A stretch of DNA of 64,000 nt from Oceanihabitans sp. 2_MG-2023 (lineage in GTDB: Bacteria > Bacteroidota > Bacteroidia > Flavobacteriales > Flavobacteriaceae): NCBI RefSeq assembly GCF_030547245.1, contig NZ_JAUOQT010000004.1:191001-255000 (forward strand). The letters are read 5' to 3'. Position numbers and translations under genes: made by a program. Shown here one piece after another: positions 9,065 to 17,207 of this stretch; within the stretch, counting starts at the first letter, position 1; each line of letters begins with the position of its first letter. The notes below the pieces were generated by a model that searched no databases, was not told where the DNA came from, and saw only the letters and a list, made by a program, of their open reading frames with translations.

Positions 9065-9838
9065 TTAGTTTAAGTTTTCTCCTTGTGAATAGTAATCATT
9101 CATATACTCATTAATTTGTGTGTCTGCTTGATCTCCTACCCAACTTAATGGGGAGTTTTCACTAGCAGCTGGTCCAATTGGAGAACCGACAAAAAAACCA
9201 ATGGTAGACTCTACAACACTACTAATGACTTGTCCGCTAAACGAATGACTAAATAATACGCTAGTCATTAAACCAGCACTAACCGAAAAATGACCTGCTA
9301 ATCTAGCGGTGCCTCCCATTGCCGCTTTACCTAATCCTGCACCAATTAAATTGGCAACACCAGTGATAAAAACATCTACAGCAAAACTTAGTACACTAGC
9401 TAAATAATCTGAAAAATTAAAACCAGCCATGTTCGTTCCAGGAGCAATTACAGTATTAATACTATTCATTGGAATTGGGTCTGAACAATTTAAGTTTAAT
9501 CCGGCATAAATTAATGGAGCAATAGCAGTTGGTTGGCCTCCGCTTAAAACGGAAAAGGCACCAAACTCTGAAACAGAACCACTAGTTAATACTAAAATAG
9601 GAAATAATATATTACCAGCTACATGACCAATTCCCATACCTATATCTGAGCCTCTATTTAGCACTAGGAAATTATGTGACATAATAGTTGGTTGTATTTT
9701 AGCAGAAGTTTGAAGTCCTCCTAAAAGTTGTGCTACAAAATGTGGCATAGGAACAGGAACTACTGGAGGGCCTGGAGTACCCAAATGGATATCTGCGCCT
9801 AGCATTGGGTGAATATTTGTATGTATAGAACAATGCAT
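9065..9838 (-). CDS. PAAR-like spike-tip protein with hydrophobic C-terminal half
   Basis: A 257-residue protein. The N-terminal half is rich in Pro, Gly and His (HTNIHPMLGADIHLGTPGPP, then GGQPTAIAPLIYAGLNLNCSD), as in PAAR-like or DUF4150-type tips that cap VgrG. Residues ~143-172 and ~184-217 are hydrophobic and glycine-rich and could cross or insert into membranes, while the tail (QADTQINEYMNDYYSQGEN) is polar. The gene sits in a vgrG / DUF3540 / DUF2169 series, 2 bp from its neighbour, which supports a spike-tip role. The hydrophobic half might be an effector domain or a cargo-binding part. No catalytic motif is visible. The PAAR assignment is by composition and context, not by a clear zinc site. 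Confidence 0.65.
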   Translation of the reverse strand: MHCSIHTNIHPMLGADIHLGTPGPPVVPVPMPHFVAQLLGGLQTSAKIQPTIMSHNFLVLNRGSDIGMGIGHVAGNILFPILVLTSGSVSEFGAFSVLSGGQPTAIAPLIYAGLNLNCSDPIPMNSINTVIAPGTNMAGFNFSDYLASVLSFAVDVFITGVANLIGAGLGKAAMGGTARLAGHFSVSAGLMTSVLFSHSFSGQVISSVVESTIGFFVGSPIGPAASENSPLSWVGDQADTQINEYMNDYYSQGENLN

Positions 9839-9840
9839 AA

Positions 9841-10806
9841 TTAAGCTGTTGTATTTAATGAAAATTCTCTAATTTCCATAGGGTTAATTGTATATCTAAA
9901 TGGAAAACGATAACTAATAAATACCTTTTTCTTATCTGGAATAACACCTATTTGATCAATATTCATTTTTCTTTTTAGTTTTTTATCTCCAAGAATAATA
10001 TCTATTTCTAAGTTGTTTGAAGGAATATTAAAAGCAAATTGATTACTTTCTGTCACACCTTCAATACTTATAGTATCCATTATATTTACCTCTTCTATTA
10101 TTAATTCAGGAAATGCAGAATTAAAAAACTTCAATTTCAATTTTTCAATTTTAGACTTCTCTTCATTTAGTACTAAGTTATTTTTTGCTTTTATTGACAT
10201 AATAGGAAAGGAAGTAATACCTGCTGGTTCTTGCCAAGAATTCCATTTTGTAATACGATTGTTATAATGTTCAATATTTGGTAGTACATTACCTATGGCT
10301 TCTTCTTTTTTATGATAATATCCTTTGCCATAAGGGTTTGCTGGATATGGGATTTCTAGACCATCCCATTTTGCTGTTCCTCCAAAGGCATTATGTAAAG
10401 TGAGTGGAATTTCGGTAAATGGTTCGGGTGCACTAATACTTAAACTACCGAGAAATGATTTCCAAGTCCTTTTTCCATATACTTTTATTTTATGTATTGG
10501 CTTATTATTAATATTTACAACAACTTCACTCTCTGTCACTGGTAATCCATTAAGTGCTTTAGCACTACCAAAAACCATTAAATCGATTCCTCCTTTGGCG
10601 TATACATCATCTGTGTCCATTGGTCCATATTCGCTTTCCCAAAATGTTTGATGAAGACCCCATTCTTGGTCTTTACTAATTTTTAAAGATTCATCATCTA
10701 AAACATCATAAGTTATTCTACACATTATAGCCATTGCTATGCAGTCATTATCCAGTGCTGTTCTATGAATTAAAGTATGAAAAGATGTATTATTAATGAA
10801 TTCCAT
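9841..10806 (-). CDS. DUF2169-family T6SS accessory protein (copy 2)
   Basis: A 321-residue relative of the gene at 7477-8628. Shared parts include the N-terminal MAIMCRITYDVLDD segment, the VFGSAKALNGLPVTESEVVVNI region, a LHNAFGGTAKWDG motif typical of DUF2169, and a PYPANPYGKGYY segment. It is shorter at the C terminus and lacks the GGES-type motif of copy 1. It sits between the DUF3540-like gene and the PAAR-like gene with gaps of 6 and 2 bp, so it belongs to the vgrG operon. Two different copies flanking one PAAR-like gene suggest adaptors for two steps or two cargos; this is inference. Confidence 0.78.
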   Translation of the reverse strand: MEFINNTSFHTLIHRTALDNDCIAMAIMCRITYDVLDDESLKISKDQEWGLHQTFWESEYGPMDTDDVYAKGGIDLMVFGSAKALNGLPVTESEVVVNINNKPIHKIKVYGKRTWKSFLGSLSISAPEPFTEIPLTLHNAFGGTAKWDGLEIPYPANPYGKGYYHKKEEAIGNVLPNIEHYNNRITKWNSWQEPAGITSFPIMSIKAKNNLVLNEEKSKIEKLKLKFFNSAFPELIIEEVNIMDTISIEGVTESNQFAFNIPSNNLEIDIILGDKKLKRKMNIDQIGVIPDKKKVFISYRFPFRYTINPMEIREFSLNTTA

Positions 10807-10812
10807 TATTTT

Positions 10813-11253
10813 TTAATCGCAATTAAGTTTTACTCTTTCTCCATTTAGTTTAATATCATCGTTCGCTTTAAGTTTAACATCTCCTAAGTATGCTTTTATA
10901 TATTGTGTTTTTGCGGTTTCTATATTTTCTCCTTGTGTTTTAATTGTTTTATTACCCTTTACAAATTGATTAAAATTGCCTTCACTTTTAAGGAAAAGTT
11001 CTTTTTTGCTTTTTATATCAATATTTTCAGCAGATAACTGGAGTTTTTTGCTAGCCTTAATATTTATATTTTCAGCTTCTATATTTAGATTAGTTCCTTC
11101 ATTTGAAACTTCAATAGTAAAAAGTGCTACTCCTTGTGCATTACGAACTTGAATAACGTCCTTCTCTTCTTTTTCAAGAATAGCCAAACTATGTCCTTTT
11201 TTTAAAGGTTTTTCGTAAATAGGGTTTTCTGTTTTTTCTAAAAATGTTTTCAT
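10813..11253 (-). CDS. DUF3540-like, VgrG-tail-like protein
   Basis: A 146-residue protein made largely of short alternating repeats (LQLSAENIDIKSKKELFLKS and similar) that look like the beta-prism needle repeats of VgrG, and it ends VKLNCD much as VgrG ends VKLN. Proteobacterial DUF3540 proteins have this composition and occur with DUF2169 and DUF4150 genes after vgrG, which is exactly the neighbourhood here (1 bp after the vgrG stop). It may extend the spike or stack beneath the PAAR-like tip. No signal peptide is visible. Confidence 0.7.
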   Translation of the reverse strand: MKTFLEKTENPIYEKPLKKGHSLAILEKEEKDVIQVRNAQGVALFTIEVSNEGTNLNIEAENINIKASKKLQLSAENIDIKSKKELFLKSEGNFNQFVKGNKTIKTQGENIETAKTQYIKAYLGDVKLKANDDIKLNGERVKLNCD

Positions 11254-11254
11254 A

Positions 11255-13015
11255 TTAATTAAGTTTTACTTGACCTCCTTTTATTTCGGTCATAGCTGTT
11301 CCATTTACTTTTGCATTGGTTGTTGCATTTACTTCTGCAGTTATCCCTTTTAGTTCTGCTTTGCCAGTTTTTGCTTCTAAAGTGGCAGTTCCTCCATCTG
11401 CTTTTAATTCGGTATTAGAGGTTAGCCATAAACTAGAATCTCCAGCTATTGTTGTATCTGGAGAACCTACATTTAATGTTTCTCTTGCATCAAAAAAGCC
11501 AACTTTACAGTCTATATTAAATTGTTCTACAGCACTAATTAGAATGTTACCTTCGCCATCTAAAAGAATCATACTTCCAGCTTTGTCTTGCAGTTTTATA
11601 CTGCCGTTACATCCATTTATTTCAATTATAGATTCGCCAGACTTAATCATTTTAATACAGTTGTCAGGGTCTTTACTTCCTGAAGGTGGTGCAGTGTTCG
11701 AGTTGTATACTCCACCAACACTATAAGGGATTTCTGCATTTCCTCCTTCAAAATCGATTAAAACTTCATCTTCTATTTCAGGAATAAAAAAGAAGCCTTG
11801 ACCTCGTGATGCACTTGGTGAAATACACCTAATCCAAGGTGTTGTTAGTCCATCTTGTCGTTGCCATGAGAACTGTACTTTTATTCTGCCCATTCCATCT
11901 GGATCGTGATTTTCTATAACTTTAGCCATTTGGCTTTGTGCGATAGGAAAAGCATTGATATTAGTTTTTGGGTAGGCATCAATATTTGTAGATGTAGCTT
12001 CAAAAGAATTTTCATATAAGCCATTATTAGAAAGTGAGTGGGAAACCTTAGTCACTCTATAGGTGCTTTGTGAAATTTTTATACTATTACCTATAGAAAC
12101 TCCAGGATTGTCAGAAGAACCTGAAACTTGAATTTGGTTTGTTTGTATGGCTGTTTGTTGTAGTTTAACGTAATTGTCTATGCGATTTCTGGTGTTACCA
12201 TCATCAGGAATATTAACCCAAACACGTGTTGGGTTTGTATAAATTTCTTTTGAGTTTTCATTAATTTGACTAAAATTGCCTTTTTTAGAGCTCTGGACTG
12301 AGGAGGATGCAATTTCGTGAACATCATTAACTAAATAATCGTTTGTAAAATAATTGAAATTTTGTGGTATAGGAGTAAGTGAAGTATTAAAATCGTGCAA
12401 ATCTCTTCCGAGAATTAATTCAAGATCATCACTGTTTTTTGGTATGCCAAAAACTAATTCTTCTCCATTATAAAATAACCATTCTCCATTTCTAGAAGCC
12501 ATTCGTTGCGCAAAAGCAAAACAGCTTTCATTATATTGTACGGTATAGGTTATGGGGTCTGTTAAGTTTGAGTTTTCCGTGTTTATTTTGAGCTTAGAAG
12601 TATCATAGTTTTTAAAATTATCTTTTATAATATCAATAAAACTCATGTTGTTATAGGACATGTAATGTGGCCCATCTGAAGCTATAACTGTTGGACTGTT
12701 AGCCATTATTACTACATTGTCGCCATTACTTGCATGTAGACCTTTATTATAGTTTAAACCTGTAATAATACCTTTAAATTTAAGTGTACCATAAGTATCT
12801 TTTTTTTCATAAGATATTGTTTCAATGGTTATGATAGTTCCTAAAATATCTTCAATGTCATGATTATTAGCTTCGCAAAATTTCTGAATTGTTTTCAAGA
12901 AGCAATGCAATTCCATGCTGTGGTGTTCTCCTATGGTTTGATGTAACTGACAACTATTATAGTAGGATAGTTTATTACCATTTATGTGAATAGATGTTTT
13001 TGAAAGTATGGCCAT
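11255..13015 (-). CDS. tssI: T6SS spike protein VgrG (TssI)
   Basis: A 586-residue Vgr-family spike protein. The N-terminal ~350 residues form the gp27-like hub, followed by a gp5/OB-fold part (AKVIENHDPDGMGRIKVQFSW, then TPWIRCISPSASRGQGFFF and EDEVLIDFEGGNAEIPYSVG, all strongly conserved in Vgr proteins). The C terminus is a needle of short repeats (ATLEAKTGKAELKG and so on). There is no extra C-terminal enzyme domain, so this is not an evolved VgrG, and cargo must come through the adjacent PAAR-like and DUF genes. It lies 12 bp after the second hcp gene in the leftward operon. Confidence 0.95.
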   Translation of the reverse strand: MAILSKTSIHINGNKLSYYNSCQLHQTIGEHHSMELHCFLKTIQKFCEANNHDIEDILGTIITIETISYEKKDTYGTLKFKGIITGLNYNKGLHASNGDNVVIMANSPTVIASDGPHYMSYNNMSFIDIIKDNFKNYDTSKLKINTENSNLTDPITYTVQYNESCFAFAQRMASRNGEWLFYNGEELVFGIPKNSDDLELILGRDLHDFNTSLTPIPQNFNYFTNDYLVNDVHEIASSSVQSSKKGNFSQINENSKEIYTNPTRVWVNIPDDGNTRNRIDNYVKLQQTAIQTNQIQVSGSSDNPGVSIGNSIKISQSTYRVTKVSHSLSNNGLYENSFEATSTNIDAYPKTNINAFPIAQSQMAKVIENHDPDGMGRIKVQFSWQRQDGLTTPWIRCISPSASRGQGFFFIPEIEDEVLIDFEGGNAEIPYSVGGVYNSNTAPPSGSKDPDNCIKMIKSGESIIEINGCNGSIKLQDKAGSMILLDGEGNILISAVEQFNIDCKVGFFDARETLNVGSPDTTIAGDSSLWLTSNTELKADGGTATLEAKTGKAELKGITAEVNATTNAKVNGTAMTEIKGGQVKLN

Positions 13016-13027
13016 AGCAATTTAATA

Positions 13028-13420
13028 TTAAAAGATTTCCCAATTATTTTCATAGCTTACGTCGTTGATGTCAACCGCACGAGCCGAAATAGCTATTCGT
13101 GTTTTCATAGGGAGCGCATCTTCAGCACTAAATTCTTCGTGATAGCTTACACAAATCCCATCATAAAAAGTGAGTGTTTTGTTACTTGACATACTGTCTC
13201 TATTGTAAAAAACGATTTCTCCGTCTTTAAAGGTATGTGGCATTACCATCCATGCTAAGATATCTGTGTTGCCAGTTGATTCTATAAGAACATGTATAAG
13301 TCCAGCTCTGGGTAGTTCTACAGGTCGACCATCGGGTCCTATATTTTGTGTAAAATCGAAAGAGCATTCCAGTACATTGTTTTCCTCTTCATCAATAATT
13401 AATTTTGCTAAAAAAGACAT
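13028..13420 (-). CDS. tssD: T6SS tube protein TssD (Hcp), copy 2
   Basis: A 130-residue Bacteroidota-type Hcp. The ATG at 13420 is chosen because MSFLAKL matches the start of the other copy (MSFKSKL); an in-frame ATG 30 bp upstream would add a non-homologous MYTIIKQTQI. Shared motifs with the first copy are GRP after the second strand, an ESTGNTDILAWM segment, the FYNRD turn and the AISARAVDI strand. The proteins differ at most positions, so this is an old duplication with possible different cargo. It lies upstream of vgrG and downstream of a hairpin that separates the two hcp genes. Confidence 0.92.
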   Translation of the reverse strand: MSFLAKLIIDEEENNVLECSFDFTQNIGPDGRPVELPRAGLIHVLIESTGNTDILAWMVMPHTFKDGEIVFYNRDSMSSNKTLTFYDGICVSYHEEFSAEDALPMKTRIAISARAVDINDVSYENNWEIF

Positions 13421-13457
13421 AATCTGTGTTTGTTTAATAATAGTGTACAATAATCCT

Positions 13458-13482
13458 AAGGAGTGTAGTAATTACACTCCTT
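13458..13482 (-). promoter_or_regulatory. Hairpin between the two hcp genes
   Basis: A perfect 10-bp inverted repeat (AAGGAGTGTA, 5-base loop, TACACTCCTT) lies in the 93-bp gap between the two tssD genes. On the transcribed (minus) strand no T-run follows, so it looks more like an mRNA-processing or stabilising stem, or a weak attenuator, than a full terminator. It could let the first hcp be made in excess over the second hcp and vgrG. Confidence 0.55.
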
Positions 13483-13513
13483 GAATTTTGAATGTATAAT
13501 AATTATAGAGGGC

Positions 13514-13903
13514 TTATTTTGTCCACTCATTAATATGCTCGCCGTTTCCTATACCAATAGTTTTAGCCGAGATTACAACAGTTTCTGCCATAGGGTTTTC
13601 TCCAGAGTGATCAAATTTTTCACTGTAGTTTACCATGTAAGCTTCTGTGAATTTTAATTCTTTTGCCTTAGCATCTGTATCTCTTTTTAAGAAAGTAATA
13701 GAGCCGTCTTTACGTTCAAAATTATTGAACATCCAGTCTGATAAAGAGGTGTCTGCAGTAGATTCTACTGTGATTTTAATTTTTCCTCCTCTTGTTATAG
13801 ATGAAGGACGACCTGTTGCATCCGTTTCTTGGTGTAACTCATAGCTACAGTTTAGCACATTGTACTCGTTTCCGCCAACATTTAGTTTTGATTTAAATGA
13901 CAT
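13514..13903 (-). CDS. tssD: T6SS tube protein TssD (Hcp), copy 1
   Basis: A 129-residue Hcp of the Bacteroidota type, the ring subunit of the secreted tube. Features are the MSFKSKLNVGG start, HQETDATGRPSSITRGG, the VESTADTSLSDWM segment and the closing ETVVISAKTIGIG strand with a NEWTK end. It is the first gene after the 271-bp gap that carries a promoter-like sequence on the minus strand, so it should lead the transcript that continues through the second hcp, vgrG and the accessory genes. Confidence 0.95.
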   Translation of the reverse strand: MSFKSKLNVGGNEYNVLNCSYELHQETDATGRPSSITRGGKIKITVESTADTSLSDWMFNNFERKDGSITFLKRDTDAKAKELKFTEAYMVNYSEKFDHSGENPMAETVVISAKTIGIGNGEHINEWTK

Positions 13904-13957
13904 AATAATTGATTTTAATTAATAATTAACTAATAAGAAGAATGGTTTTAAACTATT

Positions 13958-13989
13958 TAAAGTTACAGTATTTTACTTAATACCACAAG
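13958..13989 (-). promoter_or_regulatory. Predicted promoter of the hcp-vgrG operon
   Basis: Read on the minus strand there is CTTG, a 20-base spacer, then TAACTTTA, close to the Bacteroidota consensus TTTG-N19..21-TAnnTTTG. It would give a leader of ~50 bases before the ATG at 13903. The rest of the 13904-14174 gap is AT-rich and otherwise plain. Confidence 0.5.
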
Positions 13990-14174
13990 GTTTAAAAATT
14001 TTTTATCCAAATTAACTAGTTAAAAATTAAAGGTTTAACTTAATTTATTTACTATTTAATATTTTTTAAAGCAAAAGGTTAACATAAATCAACTTATTTA
14101 TTTTTAGTTGTATTTAGTTGGTACTTGTAGGATGCAGAAATCGTATTGTTTCTACTAGATTTGCGGAGAGCTAT

Positions 14175-15053
14175 TTACTTGTTTATTCTTTTACAAACAA
14201 TTACATCGTTTTCATTAATGCTATTGTTTATCACTGTTTTTTCATAATTAATGTGTTTTACACTTCCAAACCAATTTTTGGGTTTAAAATAGAAAACCCA
14301 CTCTTGAGGTTGCTTATTATTAGGGTCAAGATACTCGATGGTGCTTTCTGGATGTCTTTCGTTATAGTCGTTAATAAAGAAATAAAAGAGTTTTCCAAAT
14401 TCCATATTTTCTGGTGCCTTGATTCTAAAGTTTGTAATTTCATTAATTTCGTGTTTTTTCTGAAACTCAAAACTTATTACAGCAGGATTTATTAATTCGT
14501 TTTTAGTTGGGTCTTTTATGCTTTTATCTAAAGGAAACACCCATTTTTTATATACAGGAATTGGTATGTTGAAAGCAAATTCGTATAATTTTTTAAATAA
14601 AAATGGAATAATAAAACAAAGTCCAGACCCTAAAAAAATAATACTAAAATTGGGTCTAAATCTATTTACTACGTTCATGTATGCTATAAGACCAATACAT
14701 AAGATAATTATGGAGAATAAGAATTCGTTAAAAAAATCTGTTTTATCATTTTGTAAGTCTGGAAAATATTTATCCATTACATGTAAGTGTAAAAAACCTA
14801 ATGCAAAAAAAACGAGTTGAATGCCTATAAAACTGTTTAAAGGTGTATCGTTTAATACAAAATGAGAGCTTAGTAAAGCTGTTAGTGCAAATGTTATTAG
14901 AATAAAAAGTAAGTATAATATTGCTGCTTTTTTATTTTTTGTAAAAATGCTTCTTAACTTTTTCATTAAACCAAGTATAATAGAGCTAATAAAAAACAAG
15001 CCTAAGCTTACTTTAAACATGTTTCCATTCATTATATTGGTTAATGCATTCAT
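14175..15053 (-). CDS. tssN: T6SS-iii membrane protein TssN
   Basis: A 292-residue protein with five predicted membrane helices (~13-31, 43-63, 74-93, 110-129, 136-156) and a soluble C-terminal domain of ~130 residues ending in a charged tail. This layout, and its position beside tssG, match TssN, one of the components that replace TssJ/L/M in the Bacteroidota system. It probably forms part of the inner-membrane anchor for the baseplate. It follows tssG by 10 bp in the leftward transcript and ends before the hcp promoter region. Confidence 0.85.
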   Translation of the reverse strand: MNALTNIMNGNMFKVSLGLFFISSIILGLMKKLRSIFTKNKKAAILYLLFILITFALTALLSSHFVLNDTPLNSFIGIQLVFFALGFLHLHVMDKYFPDLQNDKTDFFNEFLFSIIILCIGLIAYMNVVNRFRPNFSIIFLGSGLCFIIPFLFKKLYEFAFNIPIPVYKKWVFPLDKSIKDPTKNELINPAVISFEFQKKHEINEITNFRIKAPENMEFGKLFYFFINDYNERHPESTIEYLDPNNKQPQEWVFYFKPKNWFGSVKHINYEKTVINNSINENDVIVCKRINK

Positions 15054-15063
15054 TCTTTTAGAA

Positions 15064-15978
15064 TTATATTAGTGTTGTTAAACCTATTATTGGTTCTTTT
15101 TCTTTACTTAATAAAAAACCATCCTTAAGGTTAACTTTAAAGGATGTTTTTATTTCTACTTCCATAGGAAAAAAGTAATCGTAAAACACATTTAAAAATT
15201 TAGAAAAACCATCTTTCTCTAAATAGTCTTCAATTTTATCTTCTAAAATTGGGCCTATTTCAACTTGATATACTGGTTGTAAAATAGAATCATAGGTGTT
15301 AGTAAGTGTAAAATTTGTTCCTAAATAATTATCGGTATTATTTAATTTACGATTATTTATCTCTTTTGGATTAAATACTTTTTTAATAGTTACTTTTTTG
15401 TTTATAATATTTTCTAAGCAAAGACTAGTTAGTTTTATATCTCCAGCTATTTTATAGCTATATGGTAATAATTTTAATAGTTTTAATAGATACTTTTTGG
15501 GTATGGAACTATCTACTTTCCAGAAGTTTATTAAAAATTCATCATCTAAATTTAGAAAATTATTTAATAAATCTTGCTCTTTAGTTTCAATTTTTAATTT
15601 TTGGTTAAAAAATTCATTTTCTAGAGGAGAGAAGAAGTGTCTAGCTTTGCTTTCTTCTTGCTTGTAATTTTTTCGTAATTCGCTATAGCCTAAAGTTCCT
15701 TTAGAGGTGTCTTTAGTATGAAAAAGGCCTTCAGGTAAATGATCGTATAAACCATTTCTACTTAAATTTAGATGTAGTTTGTTATTTTCGTCTATTGTAC
15801 CTACATCTAAAATATCCCTTCTATGCGATCTTTTAAATGTGCTTTTGTTATTTATTATTATGTCGTCTTTATGAATAGCTGTGTTTTTATTCAATTCTGC
15901 AACGATTACTTCGGCTTTTAAGTTTTGATAAACAGATATTAGTTCTTCAAAAATTTGTTCTAATTCATCTGTATTCAT
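15064..15978 (-). CDS. tssG: T6SS baseplate protein TssG
   Basis: A 304-residue protein in which NGLYDHLPEGLFH (near residue 80) is the diagnostic motif of Bacteroidota TssG, and RHFFSPLENEFFNQKL follows. TssG forms the baseplate wedge with TssE and TssF and binds TssK. Here tssE, tssF and tssK are all present in the divergent block. The protein is predicted cytoplasmic. It lies 7 bp after the NlpC/P60 gene and 10 bp before tssN. Confidence 0.88.
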   Translation of the reverse strand: MNTDELEQIFEELISVYQNLKAEVIVAELNKNTAIHKDDIIINNKSTFKRSHRRDILDVGTIDENNKLHLNLSRNGLYDHLPEGLFHTKDTSKGTLGYSELRKNYKQEESKARHFFSPLENEFFNQKLKIETKEQDLLNNFLNLDDEFLINFWKVDSSIPKKYLLKLLKLLPYSYKIAGDIKLTSLCLENIINKKVTIKKVFNPKEINNRKLNNTDNYLGTNFTLTNTYDSILQPVYQVEIGPILEDKIEDYLEKDGFSKFLNVFYDYFFPMEVEIKTSFKVNLKDGFLLSKEKEPIIGLTTLI

Positions 15979-15985
15979 AGTTGTT

Positions 15986-16996
15986 TTAGTTTTTTTGTCT
16001 TCTTCCTCCAGCTACAAATATTCTAGTCCAAAATGCATTTGTTAGGTTACTTATTTTTACGCCAGATAGCCCATTGTCTTTAGAGTACGAGGTAGCATGA
16101 ACAAAATAGCCGTTATGTAAATAAATACCAACATGACTAATGGTACTTTTATTTTCTCCAAAACCTTTAAAAAACAATAAATCTCCTTCACGTAAAAATT
16201 CTTTTCCTAAAAACTTATCGGTTAGTTTAGAATCAAATTGTTTTTGTGCAGTTCTTTCTATATGCACGTCATAAACAGAATTATATAATCTTTGTGAAAA
16301 TGAGGAGCAATCTATTCCTTCTTTATTTTCTCCTCCTAGAATATATTTTGTTCCCTCCCAAGCTTCAATAAAGTCATATAGTTTAGTGTTCGATATTGTT
16401 TCTGGTGTAACATCTAGTTTCGCTCCATATTTTATTTGTGTACTAGTAATTTCTGTGGTTGTTACATTTGTATTACTAGGTATGGTATTGTTTTCAACAA
16501 CAGGAATGTTTTCAGCGTTTTTCTTTTTCTGTTTAAGCAGTTTTTTTCTTTGTTTTTCTAATTCTTTTTCTTTTTTCTCTTTTTCTTTTTTGGAGTCGGC
16601 AAGCAAATCCTCTTTTTCTTTTTCTGCTTTTTTAGCGTTCTTTTTTTGCTCTTTTATTGCTTTTTCCCTTCTTTTTCTTTCTTTTTTGTTTACTACTATT
16701 GTTACATTATCCATGATAATGTTTTTGCCTGATTCTACTTCAATAAGTAAATATCTTGTATTATAACCTTCTTTAGTAATTGTTACTACTTGATCTCCAA
16801 TTGGGATCTCTTTAAAAATGTTAAATGCACCATTTAAATCAGTGCGTTGTGCTATAGTTGTGCCTTCTATTGCAACAATCGCATCTGTAACATTAACCGA
16901 TGTGTCTTCTTCTGTAACAATACCTTTAAAAGAAATTTGAGCATTACCAATAGAGCTTATCAAAAGTGCTATTATAAGTAGTAATTTAGTATTCAT
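15986..16996 (-). CDS. Periplasmic NlpC/P60 peptidoglycan hydrolase of the T6SS locus
   Basis: A 336-residue protein with a signal peptide (1-19, ending SIGNAQ), a carboxypeptidase regulatory-like beta domain (~21-100), a very basic/acidic Lys-Glu helix (~103-160), a short linker, and an NlpC/P60 domain with Cys230 (GIDCSSFSQRLY), His288 (ISHVGIYL) and His300 (YFVHATS). All three catalytic residues are present, so it should cut peptide stems. As first gene before tssG and tssN it probably opens the cell wall for the apparatus; an effector role is less likely because it has a Sec signal. The charged helix might act as a spacer or wall-binding rod. Confidence 0.85.
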   Translation of the reverse strand: MNTKLLLIIALLISSIGNAQISFKGIVTEEDTSVNVTDAIVAIEGTTIAQRTDLNGAFNIFKEIPIGDQVVTITKEGYNTRYLLIEVESGKNIIMDNVTIVVNKKERKRREKAIKEQKKNAKKAEKEKEDLLADSKKEKEKKEKELEKQRKKLLKQKKKNAENIPVVENNTIPSNTNVTTTEITSTQIKYGAKLDVTPETISNTKLYDFIEAWEGTKYILGGENKEGIDCSSFSQRLYNSVYDVHIERTAQKQFDSKLTDKFLGKEFLREGDLLFFKGFGENKSTISHVGIYLHNGYFVHATSYSKDNGLSGVKISNLTNAFWTRIFVAGGRRQKN

Positions 16997-17207
16997 AATA
17001 TATGTTTTGATAATTAATGTTTTTTTTTAATTAATGTTAACCAATACTAAAAAATAATATTAATAAAAGTAGCAAATAAATGTATTTAAACAATTTTTAA
17101 TCTATGATTTGTAAAAAAAAGTCGTTAATTATATTGTTTTTGTATTTGAAAAACAGGGTTTTATGTTTTAAGTATAATAAAAATCCTATATTTACTACTG
17201 TAATATT
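16997..17207. promoter_or_regulatory. Divergent control region of two T6SS blocks
   Basis: The 211-bp gap separates the leftward NlpC/P60-tssG-tssN genes from the rightward tssE operon and must hold both promoters. It is very AT-rich. On the plus strand TATATTTA near 17190 resembles a -7 box, but the upstream box is poor. I see no clear operator repeat. Confidence 0.4.

Noticed and set aside
11316-11726. 136-codon open frame antisense to vgrG
   Set aside because: It is generated by the repetitive needle codons of VgrG on the other strand.
14118-14495. 125-codon open frame on the plus strand over tssN
   Set aside because: It runs antisense to tssN and has the Phe/Ile-rich composition expected from the complement of a membrane protein; tssN itself is well supported.
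16386-16766. Phe/Ser-rich open frame on the plus strand over the NlpC/P60 gene
   Set aside because: It is the complement of the Lys/Glu-rich helix codons and is not a real membrane protein.
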